This document shows, piece after piece, positions 27,701 through 39,440 of a DNA stretch of 64,000 nt. Source of the stretch: Panonychus citri (Eukaryota; Arthropoda; Arachnida; Trombidiformes; Tetranychidae). Numbering within the stretch: position 1 is the stretch's first letter; every line of letters starts with the position of its first letter. The stretch spans positions 1,364,001 to 1,428,000 of the forward strand of contig NW_026515500.1 in the NCBI RefSeq assembly GCF_014898815.1, read 5' to 3'. The notes under the pieces were generated by a model. That model was given only the letters and a program-made list of their open reading frames with translations, searched no databases and was not told where the DNA came from. A program made the position numbers and the translations under genes.

Positions 27701-30700
27701 TCATCTTGTGTTTTGATTTTCTATTCTATCTTCATTCTCTCTCTCTCTCTCTCTTTCTCTCTCTTGGTGTAAATTCTGTGTCTACACAATCACCAGGTTC
27801 CTGAGGCCTTACTCCTTTATCCATCTTTCAAGGAAAGACAAAAAAGACGAATGAGTCTTCCCATAGGAAGGTTGGCCACCGGTCTTGAGAAAACCACCAA
27901 CCGAAGTCGCCGAAATTCATCAACATCCGTCTCTTCATCTGCCTGTAAGTTTTATCCTTTTGTTATCTCCATCATCTAAACTTATATCATCATCATCATC
28001 ATCTCTCTACTTTGTTGTCAATTAAACAATGTGCTTTTATTGATCCAAGCTAAATAAATGTACTTGATGATAGTGTTTTCAAATCAGAGTTTTCCATTAT
28101 CTTTCATTTGTGTAACCTCAGTTTCCATTATGTGTTGCAAATCAGCTGATATTAGATAATAATCGACCAATTGTTGGAAGTTAATCATTTTATCCTTGAT
28201 TTTTGGCTAACATTTTACCAATAGAAATGATTATTTATTTTAAAATGGTGATCATTTCATAATCTTCCATGTTTTCTTATGATAGCTGATTGGATCATGA
28301 TCATTAACTTTTAAATGGGTTTCATGATAACTCTTTATATTGATGACAATTGTTTCCAATCAATTTTCAACTTTTCTCTATGTTTTCTCAAATTTAACAC
28401 GAATTTTTTTCTCCTCTCGTGTAATATTTACAAATTGGTCAAGATTTTCAACTCTCATTGAGTCTATAGTAAATCCTTTTAAGTAATAACTTAAACATCA
28501 AATCTTTGACAATTTGTAAAAGATTAACAAGCCTGTTGATGATAGAGCTTAATGATATGATGAATCTTTTCCGGTTAGGTCCATCTAATCAATTGTAGCT
28601 TTTGTGTTCATCATATTCAAAAGAATCGCTTGTTATCAATTTATTATCGATTTTTATCTACATCACTGATCCATTGATTCTGATTTATCCATTCTTTTAT
28701 TTTATCATTTTAATTTTTTTTCTTCTTCCTTTGCTCTCTTTCTCTCTTTTCTTATCCTTTCTCACAGCTTCTTATACAGAGTCAAGCTCTGAAGATGAAA
28801 CCGGAACTTCGCCTCGGGATAAAGTTCAACGAACCTCTAAAGGATTCACTGATTTTTGTGTTAAAAACATCACACAAGCTCCATATGGACGAAAAGAGAT
28901 TGAAATGGCTGAACAAGGTTTGAGAAGCACTTTTTTTGGCATAAAATCATCGATTTTACTCAAAAACCAATCAATTGGTTATTGTAAACCAGAAACTGAT
29001 GGACCATTTGTTAATTAGAATATTTTTTTACTCAATTGTTCTCTCATCTCTTTTCTAGAGATGCCTGGTCTGATTGCCTTGAGGAAACGAGCCCAAGAAG
29101 ATAAACCTCTAAAAGGAGCTCGAATCATTATTTGCACTCACATCACTGCTCAAACAGCGGTTAGTAACGTTTCACATCGATCACGCTGATTCAGGCCCAT
29201 GAACGATTGGCACGAATTGGAAGCTATTGTTAAATTCTATGGTTTAATTTAAAAAAAAATCTTTTTTTTCTGTCCACTTCGATTGTGGGGATCTTAGGTT
29301 CTTGTCGAGACTCTTGTGGCCTTAGGAGCCAGTATACGTTGGGCTTCATGTAACATCTATTCAACCCAAAATGAAGCGGCTGCTGCCATCGCCGAAGCTG
29401 GTATACCCATTTACGCTTGGAAAGGGGAAACTGAGGAAGATTTTTGGTGGTGCATTGATAAAAGTATCTCTTCAGAATCATGGCAACCAAATATGATTCT
29501 AGATGATGGAGGTGATGCGACTCATTTACTAATCAAGAAATATCCTGCTGCATTCCATTTGATTAAAGGAATTGTTGAAGAATCGGTAACTGGAGTTCAT
29601 CGTTTATATCAGCTTTCGAAAGCTGGTAAATTAACCGTTCCTGCAATGAATGTTAACGATTCTGTCACCAAAACCAAATTTGACAATCTCTATTGTTGCC
29701 GGGAATCCATACTAGATGCGTACGTTTCTACATTTGTCTTCTATTGTTTCTTAAGTTTTTCACACTTTTATTCATTATTAATTTGGGTTTTCTATTGTTT
29801 CTCCACCATTCTATGTCCAGTTTTTCTCTTAATTGCTCTTCAAAGACAAAGAGAAATTAGATAATCATTTACTATCAACAATAGTTTTTCTATTTAGTCA
29901 CGAAAAGAAAACCATTGTCAACTGTATCTATTAACTGCTACTTCAAAACAAACTTTTCTCGTGTTTGTTTTATCATTTTTAGAATTTATCATTAATTTCA
30001 TAATCACAAGCTCGATTACAGTTTCAGTTTCATTTTCTAGGTTAGAATATTTTGTTTGTCATTGATGAAAAAAGAACTCCAAGTTAGAAAAAAATCGATA
30101 AAATCATTAATGTCAATTAATTTTAATTTCTTAATGTTTACCGTTTCTTCCCGTTATAATTTCTCAATGAATAGTTACCCGTGATTAGTTTTCTTTTCTC
30201 TTGGCTGTTTCATAATTATTCTAATAACTTGATTGATCGTTATAAATTAATGTTAATTTACAATTAACTTTTCTCTTTCATTCAACCTTGTCCCCCCTCT
30301 CTCTCTCTCATTTATATTCATTGTTATGAATAGACTTAAGCGTGCAACCGATTGTATGTTTGGTGGAAAACAAGTCGTTGTCTGTGGTTACGGCGAGGTA
30401 AGCTGATACTAGAGAAATTCAAATTACTCGAATTATTATGAAACATGATTTGCAAATTTTCTTATTTTCTCATAAATTTCCCTTAATTAATCAACCTTTT
30501 TATATTTTCACTCTTAATTACCTCCATTAGGTCGGTAAAGGCTGTTGTTCAGCTTTAAAAGGAATGGGAGCCGTAGTTTATGTTACCGAAATTGATCCTA
30601 TTTGTGCTCTTCAAGCTTGGTAAGAATCGAGAACTATTTCGAAGTCGAAGAGTAAAAAAAACTTTTTTCCTTTATTACTCTCAATTACGACTTCTCAGGA

Positions 30701-32751
30701 GAATCTTTTAATTAAGGCTAATCAAATTAACTTTATTATTCTCCTTAAATGATAAATACCTCATGGTTAACTTTATTGTTTCACTTTTCTTTTCTTCATT
30801 AATGGTCATACCATTGATTCTCTAGCATGGATGGATTACGTGTTGTGACCCTACCTGAGGTCATTAGCAAAGTGGACATCATAATCACTGCCACTGGGAG
30901 TAAAAATGTCGTTACTCGAGATCATATAGATTCTGTTAAATCGGGTTGTATTATATGTAATATGGGTCATTCTAATACTGAAATTGACGTGGTAAGGATA
31001 TCTAATTTCACCGATAGATTTTCTTCAGTAAATTATAACTCAATTAACAATTTTTTATGATGTAAATTAGAAGAAAGAAATTCTTGTTTCACTTAATTGA
31101 CAGTTATTTTTGACATTATTTTGCTTTTCACTTACAAGTAAAATTATTAACATTAGACTCATTCATTTTCCCCGTGCCAATCATTATTCCTAATTGTTGA
31201 TCGCTTTATTAGTCATAACTTTCAGTAGTAGTCACAATTATTATTGCTGTTATATTGTCAATGAAAGTTTGGTTGATTGAGCATAATAACAATGTTGAAA
31301 AAAAAATTAAGTAGAAACCTTGAATTTAGAGTAACATTAATCTAATGAATACATATATTACCGGTTACTTAATTGTCACACCTCAAGATCCTAAATTCAG
31401 TCAACTGTAGATCATTAATGTTATTGTAATTCATTTTCATTCATAAAAATAATTGTAGATTCATTTTATACAAGGTAATCTGCTTTCGATGTTTGATCAT
31501 TAATTCAACTTTCATTCCATAGTTTTTGTTGTCTTTTTTTTGACATCAGAATTTTTCCATTCAGAACTTTAAAATTGATAAACTTTTCGCTAATTAATCA
31601 TTCTTACTTTCTGTTGACTTTTAGAAAAATTATCAAAAATTCTATTAATTACAATGGTCATCAATTGTATCTTTCAATGAATTAACTCTCCTTTTTTGTC
31701 ATTTCGTTTTATAGCAAAGCCTGAGAACTCCCGATCTTACCTGGGAACGAGTTCGATCTTCCGTTGATCACATTACATGGCCTGATGGTAAAATGATCAT
31801 TCTTGTTGCTGAGGTGAATTATGTTACTTTCAATGGAATCTTATTGTTAATTATTTATTTATCTAACTACCAATTAACCTTGAAGATTTTTTTCCTCCCT
31901 TTTCTCAATAATTGAATAATTATTACTATGATTACATTTATACAATGAATAATTGTTTTTTTTTCTCTCTCTCTTATCTTCCTATTGTCTTCAGGGTCGA
32001 CTCATCAACCTGAGTTGCTCCAGTATCCCATCATTTGTAGTTTCCATCACCGCTGCAACTCAAGCCTTAGCCCTAATTGAATTATACAATGCTCCAAGTG
32101 GGAGATATAAATCTGATGTTTATTTATTGCCCAAAAAAATGGGTAAGCATTAACATTAACGATTCATCATCATATCCGGAACATTTGATACTTTCATTGA
32201 ATGTTTTCAACAAAAGGTTTCAGAATCTCCTATTACTACTAACCCTTGATGCAGAAACAACAACCAACCCTTCAGTCAATAGATGATTAACCAGTATTTA
32301 TTAGGAATATTTTTTGATTACATTGTTGATTAGACAGTATTTCACACAACTCACAATTAAATGAGCTTCTTTTTCATCCGGATGTTTCTAATCTCTAATC
32401 TTAAATCAAAAATCACATAGCAACTTTAACTTATTGATTTTAGATAATATGATAGGGAAAAAATTGTTTTCTTTGTCCTTTTTATTGTGTATTTATCATG
32501 ATTAATTATTTTCTGCTCCTTTCCAATAGACGAATATGTCGCTAGCCTTCATCTTCCTACTTTCGATGCCCATCTAACTGAACTTAGCGATGATCAGGCC
32601 AAATTTATGGGCCTAAATAAAGCTGGACCATTTAAGCCCAACTATTACCGGTAAGCAAAAATTTCATTAAATATTTTTTCTAATTGCCACTCGATTTGAA
32701 GATTAATTATTGACTCATTTTTACCTCTATTTCTCTCACAATAGGTATTAA
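20738..32751 (+). CDS. AHCYL1: Adenosylhomocysteinase-like protein (AHCYL1/IRBIT family)
   Basis: IRBIT-type regulator derived from S-adenosylhomocysteine hydrolase; family members bind IP3 receptors and ion transporters rather than mainly hydrolysing SAH. Exons: 20738-20776, 27797-27944, 28768-28917, 29059-29159, 29298-29719, 30334-30397, 30531-30619, 30826-30991, 31715-31813, 31995-32142, 32530-32650, 32745-32751. They total 1554 nt (517 aa) with all phases consistent. A Ser-rich N-terminus (RRNSSTSVSSSASSYTESSS) precedes the SAHH fold with HITAQTAVL, ILDDGGD, NVNDSVTK and the NAD loop GYGEVGKG. It ends KPNYYRY, as vertebrate AHCYL1 does. The start (exon 1, Kozak-like AACCATGG) is inferred through a 7-kb intron. 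The frame is also open upstream of an internal Met at 27851, an alternative start. AATAAA at 32878. Confidence 0.9.
20923..20998 (+). promoter_or_regulatory. Conserved intronic block, copy 2
   Basis: Counterpart of 18315-18391. It shares TATCATGAGT, ATTTTATCGA, CCAGA(A/G)CAA, CGTGGTAAA and TGTTATATCCT in order. It lies within the first AHCYL intron shortly after exon 1. Confidence 0.45.
24650..24705. repeat. (CT)n microsatellite
   Basis: Uninterrupted CT tract of about 56 bases inside the AHCYL first intron. Confidence 0.95.
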
Positions 32752-34262
32752 TTTAGACTTTTACTATGGAAATAAGCCTGTGGTCACACCTTTTTAAGGA
32801 TTATCATTATTCCTATTCATCTTTTCATCAGCCATTCCTCATGTTATCAAAACAGAACGAGAAAACCCACAAAAAACAATAAACAAAGAGAATGGTCATT
32901 TTAATCCATGGATTAGATTGTTACCCCTTAAAAGACCATCACTGTTAAACTTGCAAAGAAACTCCCGGATTAATTCAACGAACATACTAACACATAGTAT
33001 ATTCAAAAAGTTACAATGATTAATATATAACTATTTATATGTATTCATATATATTATATATTGAAAATTAGTGGAAATCTAAATGAATCCAAAATAAAAC
33101 CAAAAAGCAAGATGAACCGAGATAAAGTTGCAGTCAAAACCAGCACCAGATAAACCTAATCCTGTGATAGAAAAAAACCAAAAATATATCCCTTAATTGA
33201 CCCTTGTCAGACTTAGATGATAATTATTGTAATAATTTACTAATTCCTTTGTTCTAACTTTCAATTTACGTTCTATTTAAATGAAAAACCTTCTTATGTA
33301 ATAATAACCATTGGAAAAGCAGCTTAATCAAGACCAAAACAAGTGAGACTTTAGTCAAATGGATAGTATTGAGAAAAATGCTCCGCCAACGCACAGATAC
33401 ACAAACTCAGCATCTTCCCAAATCGGACATTCATTTTGGACAATCGATACCAGAATCTCACTAATTTAATCGTCCCTTTCCCCTGACAATTTATCCTTAC
33501 CTGTGATTTGTCATTTTTAATCAATGACAAACTTAAAGTTGTCGATTCTTCAACTTTTTCTTCCTAATTGTGTCCTTAGCTTGTCTCCAGCAAAAACCCT
33601 CTAAAAGATTATCATCTTTAATAGCTCATCTTCATCTCTCTATAATATATCCTCCAAATAATCCTAGTTGATATTAATTTTAACCACAAGTGAACAATTA
33701 ACATGAAAAGTGATTAATATTTGAATGAATGTTGATCATAGTTTTCATGTTTCCCTCGTCATTACAATCACTTTTTTAATTCTTTCAATTGTTAATTGTA
33801 TTAGTATGAAGTTCATCTTGCTTTTTAATTTCACCATCAATGATTAGTTTAATCATCGCTGATTGATTCCATCCTTTGAAAAATCATCGACATCTAATTG
33901 TATCTTACCAACAAGCAATTAACTTTGTCTCCTTCAATCATCTGTTCATCTGAATTATTTATATAATTGTTTTTTTCCAGAAAATTCTGATCATCAAATC
34001 AACATAACAAATTACAATCAATTTAATATATTTTAGGTAAATCAACAATCAACAATCATATTACTATTATTATCTCTCAATGTATTTGTTACTACAATTA
34101 ATATGAAGTTTAATTGTAAGTAGAAAGTAAGATTTAGTTAATTGACTAATTTCATTCAGAAATTTAGATTCAGTCTTTGAATCTTTTAATTATAATAATA
34201 ATATGATTATTAATGGACAGCTGATTAAGATTAATCAATATGATAAGAACAAATGATTTTAA
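32752..34262. other. Intergenic, AHCYL 3' untranslated region and flank
   Basis: AHCYL 3' UTR with AATAAA at 32878-32883, then AT-rich sequence up to the first innexin repeat arm. No gene or element recognised. Confidence 0.4.
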
Positions 34263-34898
34263 TGATTAACAATTTAATTTTCATACGTTGTGTCAACCGT
34301 AACATACAATTTTGATTCACTAACCAATTTTACCTTTTAATTATTTAAACGATTGTTATAAAGTTAAATTTCACCATCATTGGTTATTAATTGTAGATCT
34401 TGTGAAGAAGTTTAATTATTGTAAGAATCAACAACTAATCAGCAAGATATTGTATTCCAATCATAATAATAGAAAATCTTTTTTTCTAAAATAATTAAAC
34501 TAATCAAGATGATCAACTTATCGAAATGTTCGTTTATTTCATTTTATCTCGAGAATTTATTGGCTGTTATTGCGGTTTACAAAAAGCTTCGAACTTGTAC
34601 ATTTTCGATTGATTATTAATAGTTCTAGTGCTTTTGTTTCTCGTTGAGTGACCAAAACACTTAAAGTAGAAAATTTAATGCATCGGGTGGAAGTTCCTTA
34701 ATCACTCAATTAACTAAATACACGGAAATGTACATTAAACTGCGTTCGAAACTGAAGGTTTAGTCTCATCAGAACTTTTTTCAGGGGCTTCTGGAGCTTC
34801 TGGAGACTCTTGAGACTCTGGATCTTCAGGAGGTGTCAGTGCTTTAGGAGCGTATAAGTTAATCTTATCCCAATCTGATGACCATTCGATGTCTTCCT
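34263..34898 (+). repeat. Left arm of long inverted repeat (innexin tail and 3' flank)
   Basis: Covers the last part of the innexin coding exon and its 3' flank. The inverted counterpart is 36662-37731, which is longer because a transposable element is inserted at 37259-37690. The arms are visually near-identical outside that insertion, and they bracket most of the intact innexin gene. Confidence 0.8.
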
Positions 34899-36284
34899 CA
34901 ACTTTTGCACCTCCAACACTTTTAGAAGTTTTGAAAGATCTGTCCACTTTGATTCCTTCGTTTGCCTTGGCATATTTGCCGAATGCTGAATTGTGCAAAG
35001 GTTTTCCGTGTTTATCGAAATGCAATTCAACTACTGCATTCATTAAATCAATGAAATGTGATATTGGAACTGTGGTTGATAAAATATTGAGAAGAAACCA
35101 GTTACCGGGTGAGTTGAGTAATCGACGGTACGATTTTGCGGCAAAAGATGAACTCGTATACGATAACATGAAATATCGAAGAGGTGGAAGTGTCAGGGTT
35201 AGACCTCGATAGAATAGAATCAAAATGATGAAGATGAACATGAAATGATAAAGGAACCATTGGCATAGATAAACTTTCTCGTGTAATGAATTGGCAGCGA
35301 GAAAACAAAGTCCATCGTAAGAATTGATGTCACCAGTGAGACCAAAGAATTGTAATGTACACTTGACCATTCGAGGGAAGATCAACTGTAATGGATCATA
35401 GGAATTGGAATAACTTGAATCACCCACAGTCGATCGAAACTCTGGATTACTTGGTGAGGTCGAAGGTGAAGAAAGAAACAAAGAAGTGATACTTTTCATA
35501 CTGTAGCTTGAGTCCAACCAAATGACACCAAGTTTAAGGAAATTGCCATTGAGGAATCGGTCAGTTGCCCAAATTTGGAAAATGAGATGGACAAGACAAA
35601 TTATTTCCATGAGAATAACGTTATAATAAAAGGTGACATTAGAGAATAAAAGATCGGCCACCGATTGAACGAGATTCATCTGATCAGCTTTTTTATATTC
35701 GTAAAGATTTTTCTTGTCACTTTTTAGTTTACCAACCAGATCGATGACCCGTTGGTCCAAGAGACGATCCCAGATCCATTTAAGACTGAAAAACATGACA
35801 GACTAAGGAAAGGGATAATTTCAAATTAGAAGATATCAGGTTTGGATCAGAGAGATAATCTTACCTGGAGAAGTAAAGCAAAATAAACCCACTGATAGTA
35901 GCGGTGATAAAATTTCGATCCATCATCAGTTTGGACACTGGAAGTGACCCCGACGTAGGGCGAAATTGAAGAATGAGAATTGGGTAGAGTTGTGTAACTG
36001 CCATCGATCCAACAATAGTCATTGATATTTTCATTACTGAGTTTGGGAACAGTGTTGAAGGTACAAGAAATTTCAGCACCGAAAATATCTTTACATGTTA
36101 AAAGAAGAGCTTCAATGAGAAGGATTTTTGATAATAGAGAAAAATTGAATATGGAAATTATATTATCATATGGATGTTTCTTCATAGAAAAAAGTTTGAA
36201 GATTTCGATAGATTTGAAAGATTCCAGTAATTTGACTACATTAGTAGTTCGACCTTTATTCTCAGAAGCCCAATCCGAAGCCAT
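34735..36284 (-). CDS. Innexin gap-junction channel subunit, intact copy
   Basis: Four-TM invertebrate gap-junction/pannexin-type channel protein of the plasma membrane. Exon 1 is 36284-35865 and exon 2 is 35802-34735; together 1488 nt, 495 aa, with a phase-0 intron of 62 bp. Innexin hallmarks: the YYQWV motif at the start of TM2 (HRYYQWVYFALLLQ), extracellular loop 1 cysteines (ISC..DYCW), extracellular loop 2 with FPRMVKC and YDGLC, and TM4 QWFLYHFMFIFIILILFYR. The C-tail is acidic, Pro/Glu-rich (PESQESPEAPEAPEK) and ends SVSNAV. The ATG at 36284 (GACCATGG) has a good context. A GTAAGT donor near 36388 on this strand suggests a 5' untranslated exon. All other copies nearby are partial. Confidence 0.88.
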
Positions 36285-36661
36285 GGTCAAATTTTACAGA
36301 AACAAAATTGGCACAGAAATAAAACTAGAAAACTTGAGGAAACAATTTTGTCAATAAAAGGAAAGAACTTTAAATGATACGACTTACATTAACAAGGAAC
36401 AAATAACAAATGATCAACAAAAGCAATTATGATTACCAGCACAATGAATCATAAGTTAAATTACAATTTTAATTAACGGTTATGAATAAATGTTGTCTAG
36501 TCCAATGTTTTCTCAACTTTTTCTCGTTAATTACAATTCTTAAGAAGTTGTTTATCTAATGATTTAAATGAAAAATGAATGAAATATGATTCATTCGAGT
36601 CTAAAAGACAAAACAACCAAAATATGACAAAACTTATCTAGATCGGAATATGTAAAAGTTA

Positions 36662-36825
36662 TGGAAGACATGGAATGGTCATCAGAGTGGGATAAAAAGG
36701 ACCCATACGCTCCTAAAGCCCTGACACCTCCTGAAGATCCAGAGTCTCAAGAGTCTCCAGAAGCTCCAGAAGCCCCTGAAAAAAGTTCTGATGAGACTAA
36801 ACCTTCAGTTTCGAACGCAGTTTAA
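36662..36825 (+). pseudogene. Innexin fragment B: C-terminal tail only
   Basis: Encodes only the last ~55 residues of the innexin (EWSS.WDK..PYAPKALTPPEDPESQES to SNAV and stop). It is part of the right inverted-repeat arm and points away from the intact gene. A related but shorter tail fragment lies at about 41264-41330, ending at ..YAPKAL. No channel domain is present. Confidence 0.75.
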
Positions 36826-37258
36826 TGTACATTTCCGTATATTTAGTTAATTGAGTGATTAAGGAACTTCCACCCGATGCATTAAATTTTCTACTTTAAG
36901 TGTTTTGGTCACTCAACGAGAGACAAAAGCACTAGAACTATTAATAATCAATCGAAAATGTACAAGTTCGAAGCTTTTTGTAAACCGCAATAACAGCCAA
37001 TAAATTCTCGAGATAAAATGAAATAAACGAACATTTCGATAAGTTGATCATCTTGATTAGTTTAATTATTTTAGAAAAAAAAGATTTTCTATTATTATGA
37101 TTGGAATACAATATCTTGCTGATTAGTTGTTGATTCTTACAATAATTAAGCTTCTTCACAAAATCTACAATGAATAACCAATGATGACGAAATTTAACTT
37201 TATAACAATCGTTTAAATAATTAAAAGGTAAAATTGGTTTGTAGGTTAAGTTTGACTA

Positions 37259-37690
37259 GATACCGAAGCTAGTCGATCTAGTCAGTCAGTCAGTCGATCA
37301 GTAAGCGACTCGAGTCGAAGCCGAAAATCAATCAACTCGATCGACTCAAGTTATTCGACTTTGAGTCGACTTAAATACAAAATTAACTTGAATTTCGAGT
37401 CGTATCGTCCATTCAAAAATCAAGTGTAACAACTGATAGATTTTCTGCTTTTGTTTTTAGTATAAAAAGTTTCAATTAGCCCAAGAGAAAGGTGAAAATG
37501 CAGTTTTTAAAAAGAAATCTTACACGGCTTAGACCAAACTTTTTTCTGTTTGCATTCAAATAATTTCTCATGTTTAACTTACAAGTGAGTCGACTAGTGA
37601 CTAGATTTGTTAAAGCCCCGACTTCGACTTGGTTGATGAGTCGAAAAAACTTGCGAGTCAGTCGTCAGTGTTTCGACTCGCTTCGGTATC
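37259..37690. mobile_element. Non-autonomous TIR element rich in GTCGA motifs
   Basis: Ends are GATACCGAAGC (37259-37269) and GCTTCGGTATC (37680-37690), an exact inverted repeat. Both are flanked by TA, consistent with a Tc1/mariner-type TA target duplication. Subterminal regions are packed with GTCGA/TCGAC and AGTCAGTC words. It carries no transposase and interrupts the right inverted-repeat arm, so it inserted after that arm formed. Confidence 0.7.
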
Positions 37691-37899
37691 TACGGTTGAC
37701 ACAACGTATGAAAATTAAATTGTTAATCAATATATACCGAAGTGCGCAAAGATTTCATTAGCCGGCTGTGGCTAATGATTGTAAATCATTCATTATTCTT
37801 TCATTATGCTATATCATTATGTAAGCTAAGTAGATGACAGAATCAATTCATATCTACGAGACTCACTGAGAAGTGTGTTGGTGGATACATAATTACGTA

Positions 37900-38450
37900 T
37901 CATTGATTAAAACATTAAAAGAAATGAATGCCATCGCATTGGACAATAAGCTTTAGGAGTTGTTGGCTGCGATCCATTTAATTGTGTACTTTCATTGAAT
38001 TCTGATGTGAGATCTGAATCAATTACAATTTCTCAGCAATATCAGTAGATCACCGGCTAACAAATCTGTATCTCCATGAGATTCATCAACATCACCACCA
38101 GTTACAATTCGTTCGATCAAAGTTCCTCGATCATTTTTCGAAGGTGGGTTCGCAATTGATGCATTTTTATACCTAAAATTCGAGTGGATTTAACGCATTT
38201 TGTCGAACAAAATAACTAAGTTCTCCGCCTTTTTGAGTCCATCCACGGTATCCAAGTTGTGTAAGCCATGTCCAATACATGAATGTGAAGATAGACCATA
38301 GTCACGACAAGCAGCTACAATATTGGCGCCACAATCTCTTACAATGTAGCACTCTGATAAATCAAAAGGAAAACTCTCACAAAGTTCTCTTAGTCTGTTG
38401 TGTATATTGTGGGCAGAGTGAACTTCGGGAAAAGCGATGGTCCTTTAACT
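37900..38450 (-). pseudogene. hAT-type transposase relic
   Basis: On the minus strand about 38440-38205 reads a hAT-like core: ECYIVRDCGANIVAACRDYG followed by CIGHGLHNLDTVDGL. This matches the family's DxGxN and C-x2-H-x-LxL pattern. A weaker continuation (NPPSKNDRGTLIERIV) and a terminal piece near 37990 are separated by stops. No terminal repeats were found, so this is a decayed fragment. Confidence 0.55.
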
Positions 38451-38470
38451 CACTTTGATTAGATCTCTTT

Positions 38471-38699
38471 TCTGTCATGTTTTTCAATCTTAAATGGATC
38501 TGGGATCGTCTCTTGGATCAACGGGTCATCGATCTGGTTGGTAAACTAAAAAGTGACAAGAAAAATCTTTACGAATATAAAAAAGCTGATCAGATGAATG
38601 TCGTTCAATCGGTGGCCGACCTTTTATTCTCTAATGTCACCTTTTATTATAACGTTATTCTCATGGAAATAATTTGTCTTGTCCATCTCATTTTCCAGC
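38471..38699 (+). pseudogene. Innexin fragment C: start of exon 2
   Basis: Reproduces the first ~76 codons of innexin exon 2 (MFFNLKWIWDRLLDQRVIDL to MEIICLVHLIFQ). It starts within a base or two of the exon boundary and stops before the second extracellular loop. Opposite in orientation to the intact gene. A further tiny degenerate piece of exon 2 (antisense) is at about 39388-39440. Confidence 0.8.
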
Positions 38700-38983
38700 A
38701 GTTGCATACGAGTGAATGATATGAGCTTAATTTACCATTCATGTTGTTAATATGTGACGCATTGACTGATTAATAGAATTTTGTATTATCAATTTTAAGC
38801 TATTCTCAAATTTTTTTGATTCAGTAGTTTCTACAGACAAACTCTGATACCCTGTTTTATTTGCTTTGCGAGTTAACTTAATCCAACTGTCTGGGATTTA
38901 TTAGCATGGAAAAATGATTTCCGGCTTAACACATACAAACAAGAACCGAAGTATTTAATTATGCAGCCGAGAAAATTGAGTTT

Positions 38984-39079
38984 CGTACACTTTCAATCGA
39001 ATGTGCGCATAGAGTGGCTTTTCTTATGTAAATTGATTGAAGAGTCAACTTTATGCGCAACAATTATTGAAAGTGTACG
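38984..39079. mobile_element. Short foldback element (about 96 bp)
   Basis: Begins CGTACACTTTCAAT and ends with its exact complement ATTGAAAGTGTACG. TGCGCATA and TATGCGCA form an inner second inverted repeat. No coding capacity; MITE-like. Confidence 0.55.
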
Positions 39080-39440
39080 TAATGCAATTTTCATGACTGT
39101 ATATTTAAATAGTATTACTTTGCTTTTTATTTTTAACTTTTTACGTCAAAAATATACACTTGACAAGTTTTTAAGATTATTTCTTTCGGTTTTAAGTTGA
39201 TTGAATTGCAATTATTAATATAATGAGATGAGAGAAGAGGTTGTAAGGAAAGGAGAGGAAGAAAAGTTGTAGTGAAATGTCAACAGAAATGCGTCAAATC
39301 TTTTCAAACTTATCATCATGTCAAAAATCTCTGCTTATACTGAGAGAAACCTTAAGAAAAGAACTTTACTTAACTTTAAGTACACTCAAACAGTTACCTG
39401 GTGATTTGAGTAATCGACAGTACGATTATGCGGTGCAGGA

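Larger units (their letters stand above)
20777..27796 (+). other. Large first intron of AHCYL
   Basis: About 7 kb with no supportable gene. It holds the second conserved intronic block (20923-20998), CT-rich tracts including (CT)n at 24650-24705, a (GACAAA)n tract at about 26924-26950 and a CTCF-like motif near 26298 (CCGCCATCTGGTG). Open frames here are low-complexity Phe/Ser/Ile runs. Confidence 0.5.
36662..37731 (+). repeat. Right arm of long inverted repeat with insertion
   Basis: Inverted copy of 34263-34898, interrupted by the 432-bp element at 37259-37690. Matching resumes at CGGTTGACACAACGTATG (37693) and ends near 37731. About 20 bases of the uninterrupted arm next to the insertion are altered. 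Confidence 0.8.
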
